Positions 53,389 to 62,709 are shown, counted from the first letter of the stretch. The stretch: 64,000 bases of DNA from Acanthopleuribacter pedis (GCF_017377855.1 NZ_JAFREP010000008.1:62001-126000); one strand, 5' to 3'. Translations and numbers: made by a program. Notes: a model not told the origin generated them from the sequence alone.

Positions 53389-54270
53389 CTATAGGATGCG
53401 CAGGGGCAGGCCCACTTTGATCGAGGTCGACTTCAAGCCGTTGAGCTCTTGCAGCGAGGCCACGTCGGTTTCGTACTTGCGCGCGATGACGTGGAGTGAA
53501 TCGCCGCGGCGGACCGTATGAACCTTGAAGGAGCGTGAAGGCAGCATAATGGTTTTGCCGACGCGGGGGATGAAGCGGCCGCCGTTGTGCATGAAAATCT
53601 CCCGTTCTTCCACATCGTATTTCGCGCTTAAATTGCGAATGGTTTCGCCCGGTCGAATCCGGTGGGGTTTCCAGAGGGCGCTCGCCTTGGTGTTTGGTGT
53701 GAAGGCCGGGGTTGCGACGGGTTCGCTTTGCGCCGTTTGGTTCGTGGACGCCGCTTGTGCCGCGGCGGTTTCAAGCTCGGGTTCGCGCGGTGGATCGGCT
53801 TCAACCACCGTCGCGGGCAAATCGCCGAGCGGTGGCAGGGCGGTATTTAACGCGGGTTCGGTCGCGGGCGGGTTGGGCGCGGGCATGGCCAGAAAGGCGA
53901 TGATGCCGCAAAACAAAAAACCCAGCAGGAAACTGGCGGCATGGCTCAAAAACCATGCGTTCTTAAACGCGCCCGGTGCTTCACTTATTCTGAATCGGCT
54001 CATAACGGCAGAAAGGCCGCCGCCGCGACGGCGCGCCTTGGCGGGTTCCGCGGTCGGTTCCGTGACCGGCGCCGGCGCGATGGGTTGAAGCGGTTCGATT
54101 ACCAGGGGTTCCGATGGGGGTTCATCCAAAGGCACCCGTTTCAACGGGCGTTCCCAGGCGTCTTCCTCGGCTGCCGGTTCGGCGCCGGTTTGTGCGTGCG
54201 GTCGTTTCTGTTTGCGTTCTCCGGCGCCTTCATAAAAAAATGGTTCGGTCGAGAATTCAGGATGCGACAC
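53389..54270 (-). CDS. LysM-domain membrane protein
   Basis: The 293-residue protein has an N-terminal cytoplasmic tail rich in Pro/Glu and then a membrane helix (AASFLLGFLFCGIIAFLAM, about residues 110-130). A long Ala/Pro linker follows, with a LysM-like module (HRIRPGETIRNLSAKYDVEE) and a full LysM (HTVRRGDSLHVIARKYETDV, ELNGLKSTSIKVGLPLRIL) at the end. It likely binds peptidoglycan in the periplasm. It starts at a GTG behind AGGAGG. It is divergent from the next gene. Confidence 0.88.
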   Translation of the reverse strand: MSHPEFSTEPFFYEGAGERKQKRPHAQTGAEPAAEEDAWERPLKRVPLDEPPSEPLVIEPLQPIAPAPVTEPTAEPAKARRRGGGLSAVMSRFRISEAPGAFKNAWFLSHAASFLLGFLFCGIIAFLAMPAPNPPATEPALNTALPPLGDLPATVVEADPPREPELETAAAQAASTNQTAQSEPVATPAFTPNTKASALWKPHRIRPGETIRNLSAKYDVEEREIFMHNGGRFIPRVGKTIMLPSRSFKVHTVRRGDSLHVIARKYETDVASLQELNGLKSTSIKVGLPLRIL

Positions 54271-54390
54271 GGCAACACCTCCTGCGCCGATAGGGAAGCA
54301 CTTGTGCCATTTCTTACAGCCGGCTTTGCACTGGACGTGCCATGTTTCGTGCGAGAATACTGCGCAGCATCAAACGTGTTGGGAGACAGG

Positions 54391-55095
54391 ATGGACGACG
54401 CGACAGCCAAACAATCCGTTGCCCCGGACCCGCGCCGCATACAACGCCGTGCTTGGCTGTGGTGCCTGCTGTGGTGGCTGTTTTCCGTTTTTGGTTTCTT
54501 CCAACTCCAGCACCATTTCCTCATTTACTGGGATCACCGCGAACCGCTGGCCCTCAGTTTGGACGCCTACCTCGATTTCCAGCCCCGCGACCGCCTGCTC
54601 GAACTTTCCCATTGCAGCATCAACTACACAGAGGCTTGGCGGGCCGATGGTGACGCGGACGAGCCGCCCTTGCTGTTGGTTCCCTTGCGGCGCGACCACG
54701 ACTTTACCGGTGCGGCGCGGATTGTGATGCTGGAGCGCGGGCAAGGCGAAAAGTTGGCGCTGGTGAAGCAGCTTGAAATGATTGAAGAAGCGCCGGCGCG
54801 CGAGGCTTTCCTCAAAAAGCATTACAACGCTTTGTTTCGCGAGGAAACCGTGTCCGGTTGGTTAACCCCGGCAAGCGAGGTACCGCGCGGGTTACGCGCC
54901 GCCTTTGAAGCGGCGGAAGGGGAAATCGATGCCCATTTTGTGTTGCTCGAACGGGATTGGAATCCCGGATTGCGGCCCTTCCGGTTGTGGCTGATTTTTG
55001 CCCTGGTGACCTTTGGAATTGGTTTGGGTCAATTGGCCTTAGGCAAGGCGCTTGTGCGTCGCGTGGAAGCCAAAGCCGCGACCGGTGTCGATTAG
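54391..55095 (+). CDS. two-helix membrane protein, unknown function
   Basis: The protein has about 234 residues, with one membrane helix near the N-terminus (AWLWCLLWWLFSVFGFFQL) and another near the C-terminus (LWLIFALVTFGIGLGQLAL). The loop of about 150 residues between them is probably periplasmic. GGGAGACAGG precedes the ATG at 54391. No family is recognised. Confidence 0.7.
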   Translation: MDDATAKQSVAPDPRRIQRRAWLWCLLWWLFSVFGFFQLQHHFLIYWDHREPLALSLDAYLDFQPRDRLLELSHCSINYTEAWRADGDADEPPLLLVPLRRDHDFTGAARIVMLERGQGEKLALVKQLEMIEEAPAREAFLKKHYNALFREETVSGWLTPASEVPRGLRAAFEAAEGEIDAHFVLLERDWNPGLRPFRLWLIFALVTFGIGLGQLALGKALVRRVEAKAATGVD

Positions 55096-55141
55096 GCGGC
55101 TCGGAGCTGGGATTGGCGGAACCCGGTTTGGAAGCGCGGGG

Positions 55142-57241
55142 TTACTTGCGCTCGGGCAGGCCTGACACGACCAAGGTCAAGTCGTCGTTTTGTTCGCCGG
55201 ACGAAAGGAAGTTCAGCACGTCCTCAAGAATCGCGTCTTTTAATTGGTAGGCGTCGAGGGCGGCGTTGTTGCTAAGCACTTCTTTGAGCCGTTCGATGCC
55301 GTACATCTCGTTGTGGAAGGTCATTTCGTCCAAGCCGTCGGTGTACAAAATGATTTTGTCGTCGGCTTCCATTTCGAGCTCTTCCACCTTAATAATGCGG
55401 CCGAAGACCTGGTTTTTGGCGATGCCGATGGCCATGCCCGGCGGGGCCAGTTCGTGGACAGTGCCGTCGCTTTTGACGTGGTACGCCGGGCAGTGGCCCG
55501 CGCGGGCCAAACGGCCGCGTCCCGTGACCGGGTCAACCAGCAGGTACGCACCCGAAATAAACACATTTGATTTGAGCGCGCGAAACAAAATTTCGTTCAT
55601 CTTGAGCATCAGCTCGTGGGGATCGTTCCACAGGTGGTTTAGCGCCAGCAGCACGCCTTTGAGTTCCGCCATGTAAAAGGCGGCCGAGGTGCCTTTGCCG
55701 GAAACGTCGGCGATAAACATGCCGACCTCGCCGCTTTCCACGTCCAAAATCTCGTAGTAATCGCCGCCGACCTCGCGCGCGGGAATACAGGTTGCAGCGA
55801 TGTTGCCCACCCATTTGAGCGCGGCCACGTCGGTGAGCAGGCTCATCTGAATGTCGCGGGCAATGCGCAGTTCTTCCTTAAACTTTTGCTGCTCCAGCAC
55901 CTGCTGGACCAAGGACTGAATGTTGTCGACCATGCTGTTGAAAGAGCGCCCCATCGAGCCGATCTGGTCCTTGCCCAGGTAGGGCAGGCGGTAGTTGAGT
56001 TGGCTTTGGCCGACGCGCTCGTGGCCGGTGGCGATGATGTTCAGTGAGCGCGTGATGTAGGAAACCAGCGAGATGCCGTAAATGATGGCGATGAACTCAC
56101 CCAGCAGCAGGAATAAGGCCACGCCGATGATGATTTTGAGCACGTGCTCCTTTTCTTCCGAGTGGAAGATGTTGAGCGCGCCGCCGCGGTTGGTGATGTC
56201 GGAGAGCAGCGAGGGTTCGATATCAAAACGCATTTTGCCGTAGTGGTCGTAATAACCCGTTTCCCAATCCAAAACCTGAATGTCCCAGGCTGAGGAGAAG
56301 ATACGCAGTAACAAACGCAGGTACCACTTGCCGTCGGAACGGTCCGAGCTAATCGTTCCCGCGATGCTAACCAATGAGATACGCGCGTTTTCGGCCTCGC
56401 GTAATTTGTTCAAAAAACCTTTGTTGGTCGGCAAGGAGGCCACCACTAGGTAGCTGCCGTTGTCTTCCATGTCGACCTTGCTAATGTGGGCCAGGTAGAG
56501 GTTGCCGTCGCGGCTGATGATGTCGGTGAAGCGGTGGCGCATCCAGTTGGGGTAGATGCGTTCAAATTCCGGGGTGTCCTCCGAAAGGAAACCGGCGGGA
56601 ATCGAGGGATTGCTTTCGGCAAGGATCGGCAGCATTTGGCGCGGCGCGCTTGGGAACTTGGGGGTGAGGTAGTAGACGTCGACAAAACACTCGCCGCTCC
56701 CCGAAAACCGAGGCAACTCTTTTTTGCGGACTTCATTGATGAACTGCGCGATTTCTTCCTCGTCCATCTGCGACTCGGAGGTGAACTTGAGTTCGTTTTG
56801 GATGCGGGTCACGTATTCTTCCAGCTCGTTTGCGAACTGGTCGAAGGTTTTTTCGACCGATTTCACGCTGTACAGACCGAAACCGGTACGGACCATTTCG
56901 CTGAAGATCATGGTGGTGGTGATGATCGGAATAATCGCAAAAACCAGGTACGACAAAAACAGTTTGCGGTTGAGGTAATACCTGGCCCATTGCCGCAGGC
57001 CCAAGAAGAAAAAGACATTGAACAGCAGCCCCGAGACCACCAAAAAGAACAGCCGCGGCAGGGCGTGGTAGGCCACTTCCGGGGCCTGGCCCTGGGTTTT
57101 GTTGGCCGCGTAAACCAGCTCGTGAAGCGGCTCCACCGAGAACAGCGTCTGCAGGGTCAAATACCCAAACAGCACCGCCAAGACGGGGCTCACATAACCC
57201 TTCCAGGAATGGTTTTTAAAAAGCTCTGGCAAAAAGTTCAT
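55142..57241 (-). CDS. SpoIIE/RsbU-type PP2C phosphatase with HAMP and sensor domain
   Basis: The protein has 699 residues. Two or more membrane helices near the N-terminus are followed by a long extracytoplasmic sensing region (about 100-370), another membrane helix (VLKIIIGVALFLLLGEFIAIIYG in parts), a HAMP-like linker (YLGKDQIGSMGRSFNSMV) and a coiled coil. The PP2C-SpoIIE domain reads ELRIARDIQMSLL, AREVGGDYYEILD, MFIADVSGKGTSAAFYMAEL and IILYTDGLDEM, with metal-binding Asp residues present. Such enzymes dephosphorylate anti-anti-sigma factors, controlling general stress or other partner-switching responses. No such partner is in the window. Confidence 0.92.
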   Translation of the reverse strand: MNFLPELFKNHSWKGYVSPVLAVLFGYLTLQTLFSVEPLHELVYAANKTQGQAPEVAYHALPRLFFLVVSGLLFNVFFFLGLRQWARYYLNRKLFLSYLVFAIIPIITTTMIFSEMVRTGFGLYSVKSVEKTFDQFANELEEYVTRIQNELKFTSESQMDEEEIAQFINEVRKKELPRFSGSGECFVDVYYLTPKFPSAPRQMLPILAESNPSIPAGFLSEDTPEFERIYPNWMRHRFTDIISRDGNLYLAHISKVDMEDNGSYLVVASLPTNKGFLNKLREAENARISLVSIAGTISSDRSDGKWYLRLLLRIFSSAWDIQVLDWETGYYDHYGKMRFDIEPSLLSDITNRGGALNIFHSEEKEHVLKIIIGVALFLLLGEFIAIIYGISLVSYITRSLNIIATGHERVGQSQLNYRLPYLGKDQIGSMGRSFNSMVDNIQSLVQQVLEQQKFKEELRIARDIQMSLLTDVAALKWVGNIAATCIPAREVGGDYYEILDVESGEVGMFIADVSGKGTSAAFYMAELKGVLLALNHLWNDPHELMLKMNEILFRALKSNVFISGAYLLVDPVTGRGRLARAGHCPAYHVKSDGTVHELAPPGMAIGIAKNQVFGRIIKVEELEMEADDKIILYTDGLDEMTFHNEMYGIERLKEVLSNNAALDAYQLKDAILEDVLNFLSSGEQNDDLTLVVSGLPERK

Positions 57242-57699
57242 GCTGGAGTGTCTTTTCCATAGGTTCGGTTGCGGGGCGAATTGACACGGAAGGGGGAAGG
57301 GCTGGGCAGCACATCGCTTAATCTACCCTGTTTCGGGATCAGAAGAAAGCGAGGGTTTGGGGCGGAATTGCGCGGGCCGCTCTTGGCGGGGGAGCGGCGG
57401 TGATCCGTCTTGAACCCGCCCGACCCAATCTGAATGCGCCGGCTCGATTCGCGTGCCCTGTGCGGGAACACCTTGGTCGACAGCACGAAGCGGGCCAACT
57501 TGACGGGGCAAGCGGCTCCCGTGGTGGAACGGATGGGTCGATCCTGCAAAATGGTCCAAGGCGCGACATCCTACTAGACGTTTCACGTCCTAAAAAGTGA
57601 TCAAGGAAACCTAAAAAAACGGAAAATTTGTGAAGGTGTTGTCAATATCGCCGGGTGAGTTGGTGAAAAGTGCCGTTAAATGGCGAAAGGTTGCGTGCG
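57242..57699. other. intergenic, nothing recognised
   Basis: The 458 bp between the two minus-strand signalling genes contain only overlapping frames without family features. No repeat or clear hairpin is seen. Confidence 0.5.
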
Positions 57700-58719
57700 T
57701 TAACGCAGGTCCACGTTGCAGTGGGGGCAATGGTTGGAGCGGCGTTGGACTGGACGACTACAATTCCAGCAAAAGAGGTCGGACAATTCGCGCGAGGTGA
57801 CTTCCTTGAAGCGGCGCGACAGTTTGACCGGTTCGACTTGTTCTTCAACGAGTTGTGAGAGGTGTTGGGAGCCCGTGGCGGGGGGGGCGGTTTGGGGCGC
57901 GGTTTCTGAGAACTTCATGGTGTGCAAGGTGACCTTGCGCAGCGCGGCTTGGAGCGCGCGCGCATCGGCGAAACGCGAGCCCATCATGCGGTGCATGGCT
58001 TTGCAAATCAGTTGGGAAAGTTCGAGCGGGACCTCGGGGTTCCAGCGGTGGGGCGGAACCATGGCACCCTCGCGGGCGATTTTGGCGAGGCGCACGGGGT
58101 CGCGGTCGAAGTAGGGCAGGCGGCCGGTGAGGCATTCGTACATCAAGACGCCGAATGAGTAGATGTCGGATTGGAAGGTGGCCTTGCCTTGAAAGTGTTC
58201 GGGTGCCATGTAGGGCGGTGAGCCGATGCGGGTGGAGGCGAAGTGTTGGCTTACCAGGAATCGGCTGGTGCCGAGGTCGGCCAGTTTCACTTGGTTGTCG
58301 GAGGAAATCAGGATGTTGGCCGGGCGGATATCGCGGTGGAGCACGTTTTTGCCGTGGGCGTAGGCGATGGCGTCGATGATGCGTTCGAACCAGTGGAGGG
58401 CGAGATCGAGGGCGAGCCGTTTGTGTTGCCGTAGATACTGTTCGAGAGAAATGCCGTCGACGTACTCCATGACGATAAAGAAGACATCGTTAATTTGTTC
58501 GGCGGTAATGACGGAAACGATGTTGGGGTGGTTGAGTTCGGCCAACATGCGTGGTTCTTGGAGCAGTTTTTCGACGTTTTCGCCCTGTTTATGGGGAACC
58601 TTGATGGCGACCCGTTTACCGATCCAAATGTCCTTGGCCAGGTAGACGCTACCGAACCCGCCGGAGCCGATGGTGTCTTGTATTTCGTATTTGCCAATCC
58701 GCTGGTTTTTAAAAAACAT
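57700..58719 (-). CDS. Ser/Thr protein kinase with C-terminal zinc ribbon
   Basis: The protein has about 339 residues. A complete Hanks kinase domain (8-270) has IGSGGFGSVYLAKD, the Lys in VAIKVPHK, LHRDIRPANILI, LADLGTSRFL (DLG instead of DFG, a tolerated variant), GSPPYMAPEHF and SFGVLMYECLTG. The C-terminus carries CWNCSRPVQRRSNHCPHC, a two-CxxC zinc ribbon. The ATG at 58719 starts just before the kinase fold; an upstream extension is possible but rich in Pro and Arg. It has no membrane segment, so it is cytoplasmic. Confidence 0.9.
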   Translation of the reverse strand: MFFKNQRIGKYEIQDTIGSGGFGSVYLAKDIWIGKRVAIKVPHKQGENVEKLLQEPRMLAELNHPNIVSVITAEQINDVFFIVMEYVDGISLEQYLRQHKRLALDLALHWFERIIDAIAYAHGKNVLHRDIRPANILISSDNQVKLADLGTSRFLVSQHFASTRIGSPPYMAPEHFQGKATFQSDIYSFGVLMYECLTGRLPYFDRDPVRLAKIAREGAMVPPHRWNPEVPLELSQLICKAMHRMMGSRFADARALQAALRKVTLHTMKFSETAPQTAPPATGSQHLSQLVEEQVEPVKLSRRFKEVTSRELSDLFCWNCSRPVQRRSNHCPHCNVDLR

Positions 58720-59114
58720 GGGGGTCGACTTCCTGGGGCGAAGGATGGGGATCGATGAGCCGGATGAGGGGCAGAGGTCGTTGGGCTGTTTCCCGCTGGG
58801 CGTTTTGCGCGGCTCGGTGTCGGGCAAAGGCCGTGAGGACGGGGGTTTTCCCCTGTTTGACGGCTTGTGGATGTGTGGGCGCTCGTCCAATATAGCATAA
58901 GCGTGTCGGCGCGTTTGCATCATCAAAAGCCCGCGGCGGTGAACCGTTGCCGGTGAGTCTCGCGCGAGGGGGTTGGTTTGGTTGGGGGTACGGCAAGCCG
59001 TTATTTTAATGAACTATTCATTGTTTTCTTGTGGATAATTTGCTAGCATCAGCGTTCTGCGCCGGTTTTCGGCCTCACGAATAAACCGTGAACTGATGTA
59101 ATGGAGCAATTACC
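58720..59114. other. intergenic region with rpmB promoter
   Basis: No gene is supported. The right end carries a promoter candidate for rpmB; the left end overlaps the possible N-terminal extension of the kinase gene. Confidence 0.55.
59021..59049 (+). promoter_or_regulatory. promoter candidate for rpmB
   Basis: TTGTTT (59021-59026) is followed, after exactly 17 bp, by TAGCAT (59044-59049), 66 bp before the ATG. Confidence 0.5.
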
Positions 59115-59312
59115 ATGGCTAAGAGTTGTTCAGTTTGCAGCAAAGGCTATCAAAAAGGGCACAAGATTTCCCACGCACACAACGTGTCCTTGAAGCGCTG
59201 GTACCCCAACCTTCAGCGCGTTCGTGTGCAACAGCCTAACGGCGGTACCAAGCGCCAGTGGGTTTGCACGAGCTGCATTCAGAAAGGCATGATCACCAAG
59301 CGTTCTGCTTGA
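59115..59312 (+). CDS. rpmB: 50S ribosomal protein L28
   Basis: The 65-residue protein reads CSVCSKGYQKGHKISHAHN, KRWYPNLQRVRV and WVCTSCIQKGMI, the L28 fold with the zinc-binding CxxC...CxxC form. GGAG precedes the ATG and a strong terminator follows. The gene stands alone as a single transcription unit. Confidence 0.97.
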   Translation: MAKSCSVCSKGYQKGHKISHAHNVSLKRWYPNLQRVRVQQPNGGTKRQWVCTSCIQKGMITKRSA

Positions 59313-59331
59313 TTTCAGCCGACACCGAATC

Positions 59332-59370
59332 AAAAAAAGCGGTCGTCCCTCGGGGCGGACCGCTTTTTTT
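59332..59370 (+). terminator. rho-independent terminator after rpmB
   Basis: AAAAAAAGCGGTC pairs with GACCGCTTTTTTT around a GC-rich loop, 20 bp after the stop. The flanking A- and T-runs make it strong and potentially bidirectional. Confidence 0.92.
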
Positions 59371-59459
59371 ATTTGGAGCTCCATTAATAATGTAGGGACG
59401 GTTCGGCTGGATATGAATCGGGTGAATCGCTCTGGGTACCTGGGTGGTGATCCGGTGGG

Positions 59460-59711
59460 CCTCCTGCGCACACGCATTGGCGTGGGCGTGCACCAGCGAG
59501 GGTCGCATAATCGGATCGTTGGTTGATGAATGTTTCCGGCGCGCCTCCTGCGCATACGCATTGGCATGTGGGTGCACCAACGGGGGCCGCATAACCGGAC
59601 CGGTGGTTGATGGATCGTACCGGGGCGCCTCTTGCGCACACGCGCGGGCGTGTGCGTGCCCCAACGGTGGCCGCCCAATCGGATCGGTGGTTGATGGATC
59701 GTACCGGCGCG
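59460..59711. repeat. 84-bp tandem repeat, three units plus a partial
   Basis: Units start at 59460, 59544 and 59628 with CCTCCTGCGCACACGCATTG-like sequence, and each ends ...GGTTGATGGATCGTACCGGC. A fourth partial unit starts at 59712. Units are about 85 percent alike. Confidence 0.85.
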
Positions 59712-59880
59712 CCCCAACGGGGGCCGCACAACCCGATCTGTGGACCATGCTTTGATTGAATGCCGGGCGAAGCCCGGTCACTTTGGACGCACCCTAAAAG
59801 GGTGCAATATATTAGCCCAGGGTACGACCATTGAAAATGGTCGTACCCTGGGTGCCTGGGGTTCACGAAGGGTAAAACGC
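59700..59880 (-). repeat. dispersed repeat with CCCAGGGTACGACCATT palindrome, copy B
   Basis: This is inverted relative to the copy near 21420. The perfect 17+17 bp inverted repeat is at 59816-59852. CACTTTGGACGC, GGGGTTCACGAA and the CATGCTTTGAT segment match the other copy. Ends are approximate. Confidence 0.8.
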
Positions 59881-59900
59881 TGAAGGCGTTGACCCCGCGA

Positions 59901-59981
59901 GGCGTTGTGGGTTGTAATCCGGGTCGAGGCGTTGTGGGATGTAATCCGGGTCGAGGCGGTGTGGGTTGTAATCCGGGTCGA
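59901..59981. repeat. 27-bp tandem repeat, three units
   Basis: The unit GGCGTTGTGGGTTGTAATCC plus GGGTCGA occurs at 59901, 59928 and 59955 with one or two changes, followed by a broken fourth. Confidence 0.92.
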
Positions 59982-60042
59982 GGTGTTTTTTTGGTTGTTG
60001 GGCCGGCGCCTTCAGCGGCCTGCACGACGGGAACCCCCGGGG

Positions 60043-60082
60043 ACCCTGGGTAAACGGTTGCCCCGCAACCATTTACCCAGGG
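60043..60082. repeat. inverted repeat with CCCTGGGTAAA arms
   Basis: The arms CCCTGGGTAAACGGTTGC and GCAACCATTTACCCAGGG pair with one mismatch around CCCC. It resembles the CCCAGGGTA palindromes nearby and may belong to the same family. Positions are within a few bases. Confidence 0.65.
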
Positions 60083-60207
60083 CTGAAATCTCATGACGCC
60101 TTCAGCGTAACCAATCGTTGTTCGGCTCTGCCTCACGTTCAAACTAAGGGTGGTCCCTGCATGGCGGTGTGCGTACCCACGTTGGGGTACGCGGGATCAC
60201 CACCCAA

Positions 60208-60591
60208 CCAAGCATGGGTTGGTGGGGATCAATGCCCGGCCAAGCATGGGTTGGTGGGGATCACCACCCAACCAAACATGGGTTGGTGGGGGTCAACGCC
60301 CAGCCAAGCATGGGTCGGTGGGGATCATCGCCCAGCCAAGCATGGGTTGGTGGGGGTCAACGCCCACCCAAGCATGGGTCGGTGGGGATCATCGCCCAGC
60401 CAAACATGGGATGGTGGGGATCAACGCCCAGCCAAGCATGGGTTGGTGGGGGTCAACGCCCACCCAATCATGGATTGACATCGATCAATACCCAATCAAT
60501 CATGGGTCGAGAAGGATCATCGCCCAGCCAATCGTGGGTCGGTGCGGATCAAGGTCCCGCCAATGATGGGTTGGGACGGGCCGGCGCCCCG
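60208..60591. repeat. 32-bp tandem repeat, about 12 units
   Basis: The unit consensus CCAAGCATGGGTTGGTGGGG plus ATCAACGCCCAG repeats about twelve times. The first eight units are close to identical and the last four diverge (CCAATCATGGATTGACATCG, for example). Adjacent units alternate between two variants (GGGGATCATCGCCCAG and GGGGGTCAACGCCCAC). It is not CRISPR: there are no unique spacers. Confidence 0.92.
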
Positions 60592-60742
60592 TCAAGCCCG
60601 ACAGCACCCAAACCCCCTTCAACCATCCTACTTGGAAAGTACTGTTGCCTGCACCCTCGGGTGGTGGAATACCGGACCCTGGCGAAAGGAAAATGACGCA
60701 TGCGTCGGTTTTGCGTCCGGCCGTACATTCTTGACCGAATAG

Positions 60743-60774
60743 GGTTCGGTGTTGTGACACAACCCTTCCGAACC
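60743..60774. promoter_or_regulatory. nested inverted repeat, possible operator
   Basis: GGTTCGG and CCGAACC enclose the 13 bp palindrome GTTGTGACACAAC (60751-60763), about 290 bp before pfaD. It could be an operator or a transcript hairpin. No known regulator site is matched. Confidence 0.35.
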
Positions 60775-61065
60775 ACCCCGCGCGTAAGAACTTGCCGGGA
60801 AAATCCGCTTTTTCGCCGTGAACAATGGGCCGAGGCGCTTGTCCCCCAAGGCCTAACCTGCTTGACGTCGCTATCAAAATCGGTGAACATAGCGGGTTTT
60901 AAGCCGAACCTTGGGCCGCGGTTTTTCCGAGGCCTTTTTAAGACTTCGCGCTCCTGCCGCATGTTATTCGGTGACGCTATTGAATTTGTCACCGACGGGC
61001 CGCCCCCAAGGGCTTCCCGCTGAATGAGTCAGGCACCCGCCTGCACCTACCTGGAGAACCCTTTT

Positions 61066-62709
61066 ATGACCCAGCATCCTTTTTCGCCTTTGGGTTTGTG
61101 GTGTGCCGAGCAACACCCACCCGCATTTGATCCCGAGGCGGTCACCGCCGCGCTGCAACAAATCCGGCAGCCGCTCCACATTTTAAGAGACCCGCACAGC
61201 GGTGTCGTTGGTGTCGGTCTGGAAGGCCAAGCCGTGCGCGGCGACAGCGATGTTGCCGGTTGGCCGCACTTGGCGACCTTGCCCGCGCTGTTCCCCGAAT
61301 GGTTGGGGGATCGGAGCTTTCAAGAAGTACACGGCGTGCGTTTTCCCTACGTGGGCGGCGCGATGGCCAACGGCATTGCCACCGCGCGGATGGTGGTCGA
61401 ACTGGGTCGGGCCGGGATGTTGGCGTTTTTCGGGGCTGCCGGTTTGGATCCCGAACGCATTGAACCGGCCCTGGACGAAATTGAAGCCGCGCTGAACCCC
61501 ATCGGCGCAAGCTGGGGCAGTAATCTGATTCACTCACCCAATGAACCCGACCTGGAACGCAAGGTCGTTGAATTGTACTTGCGCCGCGGTGTGCATCGTG
61601 TGTCGGCCTCGGCCTACATGAAGCTGACGCCTTTTGTGGTGCGTTACGCCGCCACGGGCCTCTACCGCGACGCCGAGGGCCGCATCCAGCGCACCAACCT
61701 GCTGTTCGCCAAAATTTCCCGACCCGAGGTGGCCCGTCACTTCCTGTCGCCGGCCCCCGCGGAGATGCTGGACCAACTGGTGCGCGAGGGGTTGATCACC
61801 GCCGAGGAAGCCGAACTGGCGCGCCAGGTGCCCGTGGCCGAGGACATCATTGTGGAATCCGACTCCGGCGGGCACACCGATAACCGTCCGCTGGCCTCGC
61901 TGTTCCCCAGCATCGCCGCCGTACGCGACCAATGTCAGGCCGAGTTTGGCTATGCGCGCCGCATTCGTTTGGGCGCCGCCGGGGGGTTGGGGACGCCGAC
62001 CGCCGTGGCCGCCGCCTTCGCTCTTGGCGCCGCCTTCGTGCTGACCGGTTCCGTCAACCAGGGCGCGGTCGAGTCCGGCTTGGCCGAGGACGGCCGTAAG
62101 ATGCTGGCCCAGGCCGGCTTGGCCGATGTCATGATGGCGCCCGCCGCCGATATGTTCGAACTCGGCGTCGAGGTGCAGGTCCTGCGTCGCGGCACCATGT
62201 TCGGGGTGCGCGCCAAAAAGCTGTACCACATTTACAGCAGCTATCCTTCCCTTGAAGCCATTCCCACCGCCGAACGGGGGCCGTTGGAGAAACAATATTT
62301 CCGGGCCACGCTGGAAGAAGCTTGGGAGAGCACGCGCCGTTTCTGGCAAGACCGCGATCCCCGCGAGGTACAGCGTGCCGAGGCCAACCCCAAACACAAA
62401 ATGGCGCTGACCTTCCGTGCTTACCTTGGTTTGAGCAGCCGGTGGGCCATTGCCGGCGACGCCTCGCGCCTGATGGACTACCAAATTTGGTGTGGCCCCG
62501 CGATGGGTGCCTTTAACGACTGGGTACGCGGCTCCTTTTTGGAAGCACCGGAAGCCCGCGGCGTGGTGCAAATCGCGCTCAACCTGCTGGAAGGCGCCGC
62601 GGTCGTCACCCGCGCCCACCAACTGCGTACCTACGGCGTGCCTGTCGCCGACGCGGCATTCCACTTTACACCCCGACCCTTACACGCCGCGGCGGCGACC
62701 CATGCCTAA
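61066..62709 (+). CDS. pfaD: PfaD-family enoyl reductase-type protein
   Basis: The protein has about 547 residues. It is an FMN-dependent TIM-barrel enzyme of the PfaD/trans-acting enoylreductase family. GLEGQAVRGDSDVAGWPH, VEAIMSFH-free but typical GVHRVSASAYMKLTPFVVRYA, ESDSGGHTDNRPL, RIRLGAAGGLGTPTAVAAAF and the long C-terminal DYQIWCGPAMGAFNDWVRGS are diagnostic blocks. In PUFA synthase it reduces enoyl intermediates on the multidomain synthase. The ATG at 61066 has GGAGAACC at good spacing; an ATG 42 bp upstream is also in frame. The ketosynthase gene follows after 92 bp. Confidence 0.92.
   Translation: MTQHPFSPLGLWCAEQHPPAFDPEAVTAALQQIRQPLHILRDPHSGVVGVGLEGQAVRGDSDVAGWPHLATLPALFPEWLGDRSFQEVHGVRFPYVGGAMANGIATARMVVELGRAGMLAFFGAAGLDPERIEPALDEIEAALNPIGASWGSNLIHSPNEPDLERKVVELYLRRGVHRVSASAYMKLTPFVVRYAATGLYRDAEGRIQRTNLLFAKISRPEVARHFLSPAPAEMLDQLVREGLITAEEAELARQVPVAEDIIVESDSGGHTDNRPLASLFPSIAAVRDQCQAEFGYARRIRLGAAGGLGTPTAVAAAFALGAAFVLTGSVNQGAVESGLAEDGRKMLAQAGLADVMMAPAADMFELGVEVQVLRRGTMFGVRAKKLYHIYSSYPSLEAIPTAERGPLEKQYFRATLEEAWESTRRFWQDRDPREVQRAEANPKHKMALTFRAYLGLSSRWAIAGDASRLMDYQIWCGPAMGAFNDWVRGSFLEAPEARGVVQIALNLLEGAAVVTRAHQLRTYGVPVADAAFHFTPRPLHAAAATHA

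Larger units (their letters stand above)
59371..61065. other. long non-coding repeat cluster in front of pfaD
   Basis: Several tandem arrays (84, 27 and 32 bp units) and a dispersed repeat fill most of these 1.7 kb. The open frames that cross them in several reading frames are a consequence of the repeats having no stops, not genes. Confidence 0.7.

Noticed and set aside
57323-57586. Gene in the gap between the phosphatase and the kinase
   Set aside because: Three overlapping frames with Arg/Pro-rich shadow-like composition; none has a start signal or homologous look.
59384-60566. Protein genes spanning the 84- and 32-bp arrays
   Set aside because: Long open frames occur in several frames on both strands because the repeat units lack stops. 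Amino acid content (RSINHRS, PSQAWVGG patterns) is purely repeat-derived, with no ribosome sites.
60208-60591. CRISPR array
   Set aside because: The 32 bp units follow each other directly; the variation lies within the unit and there are no unique spacers, leader or cas genes.
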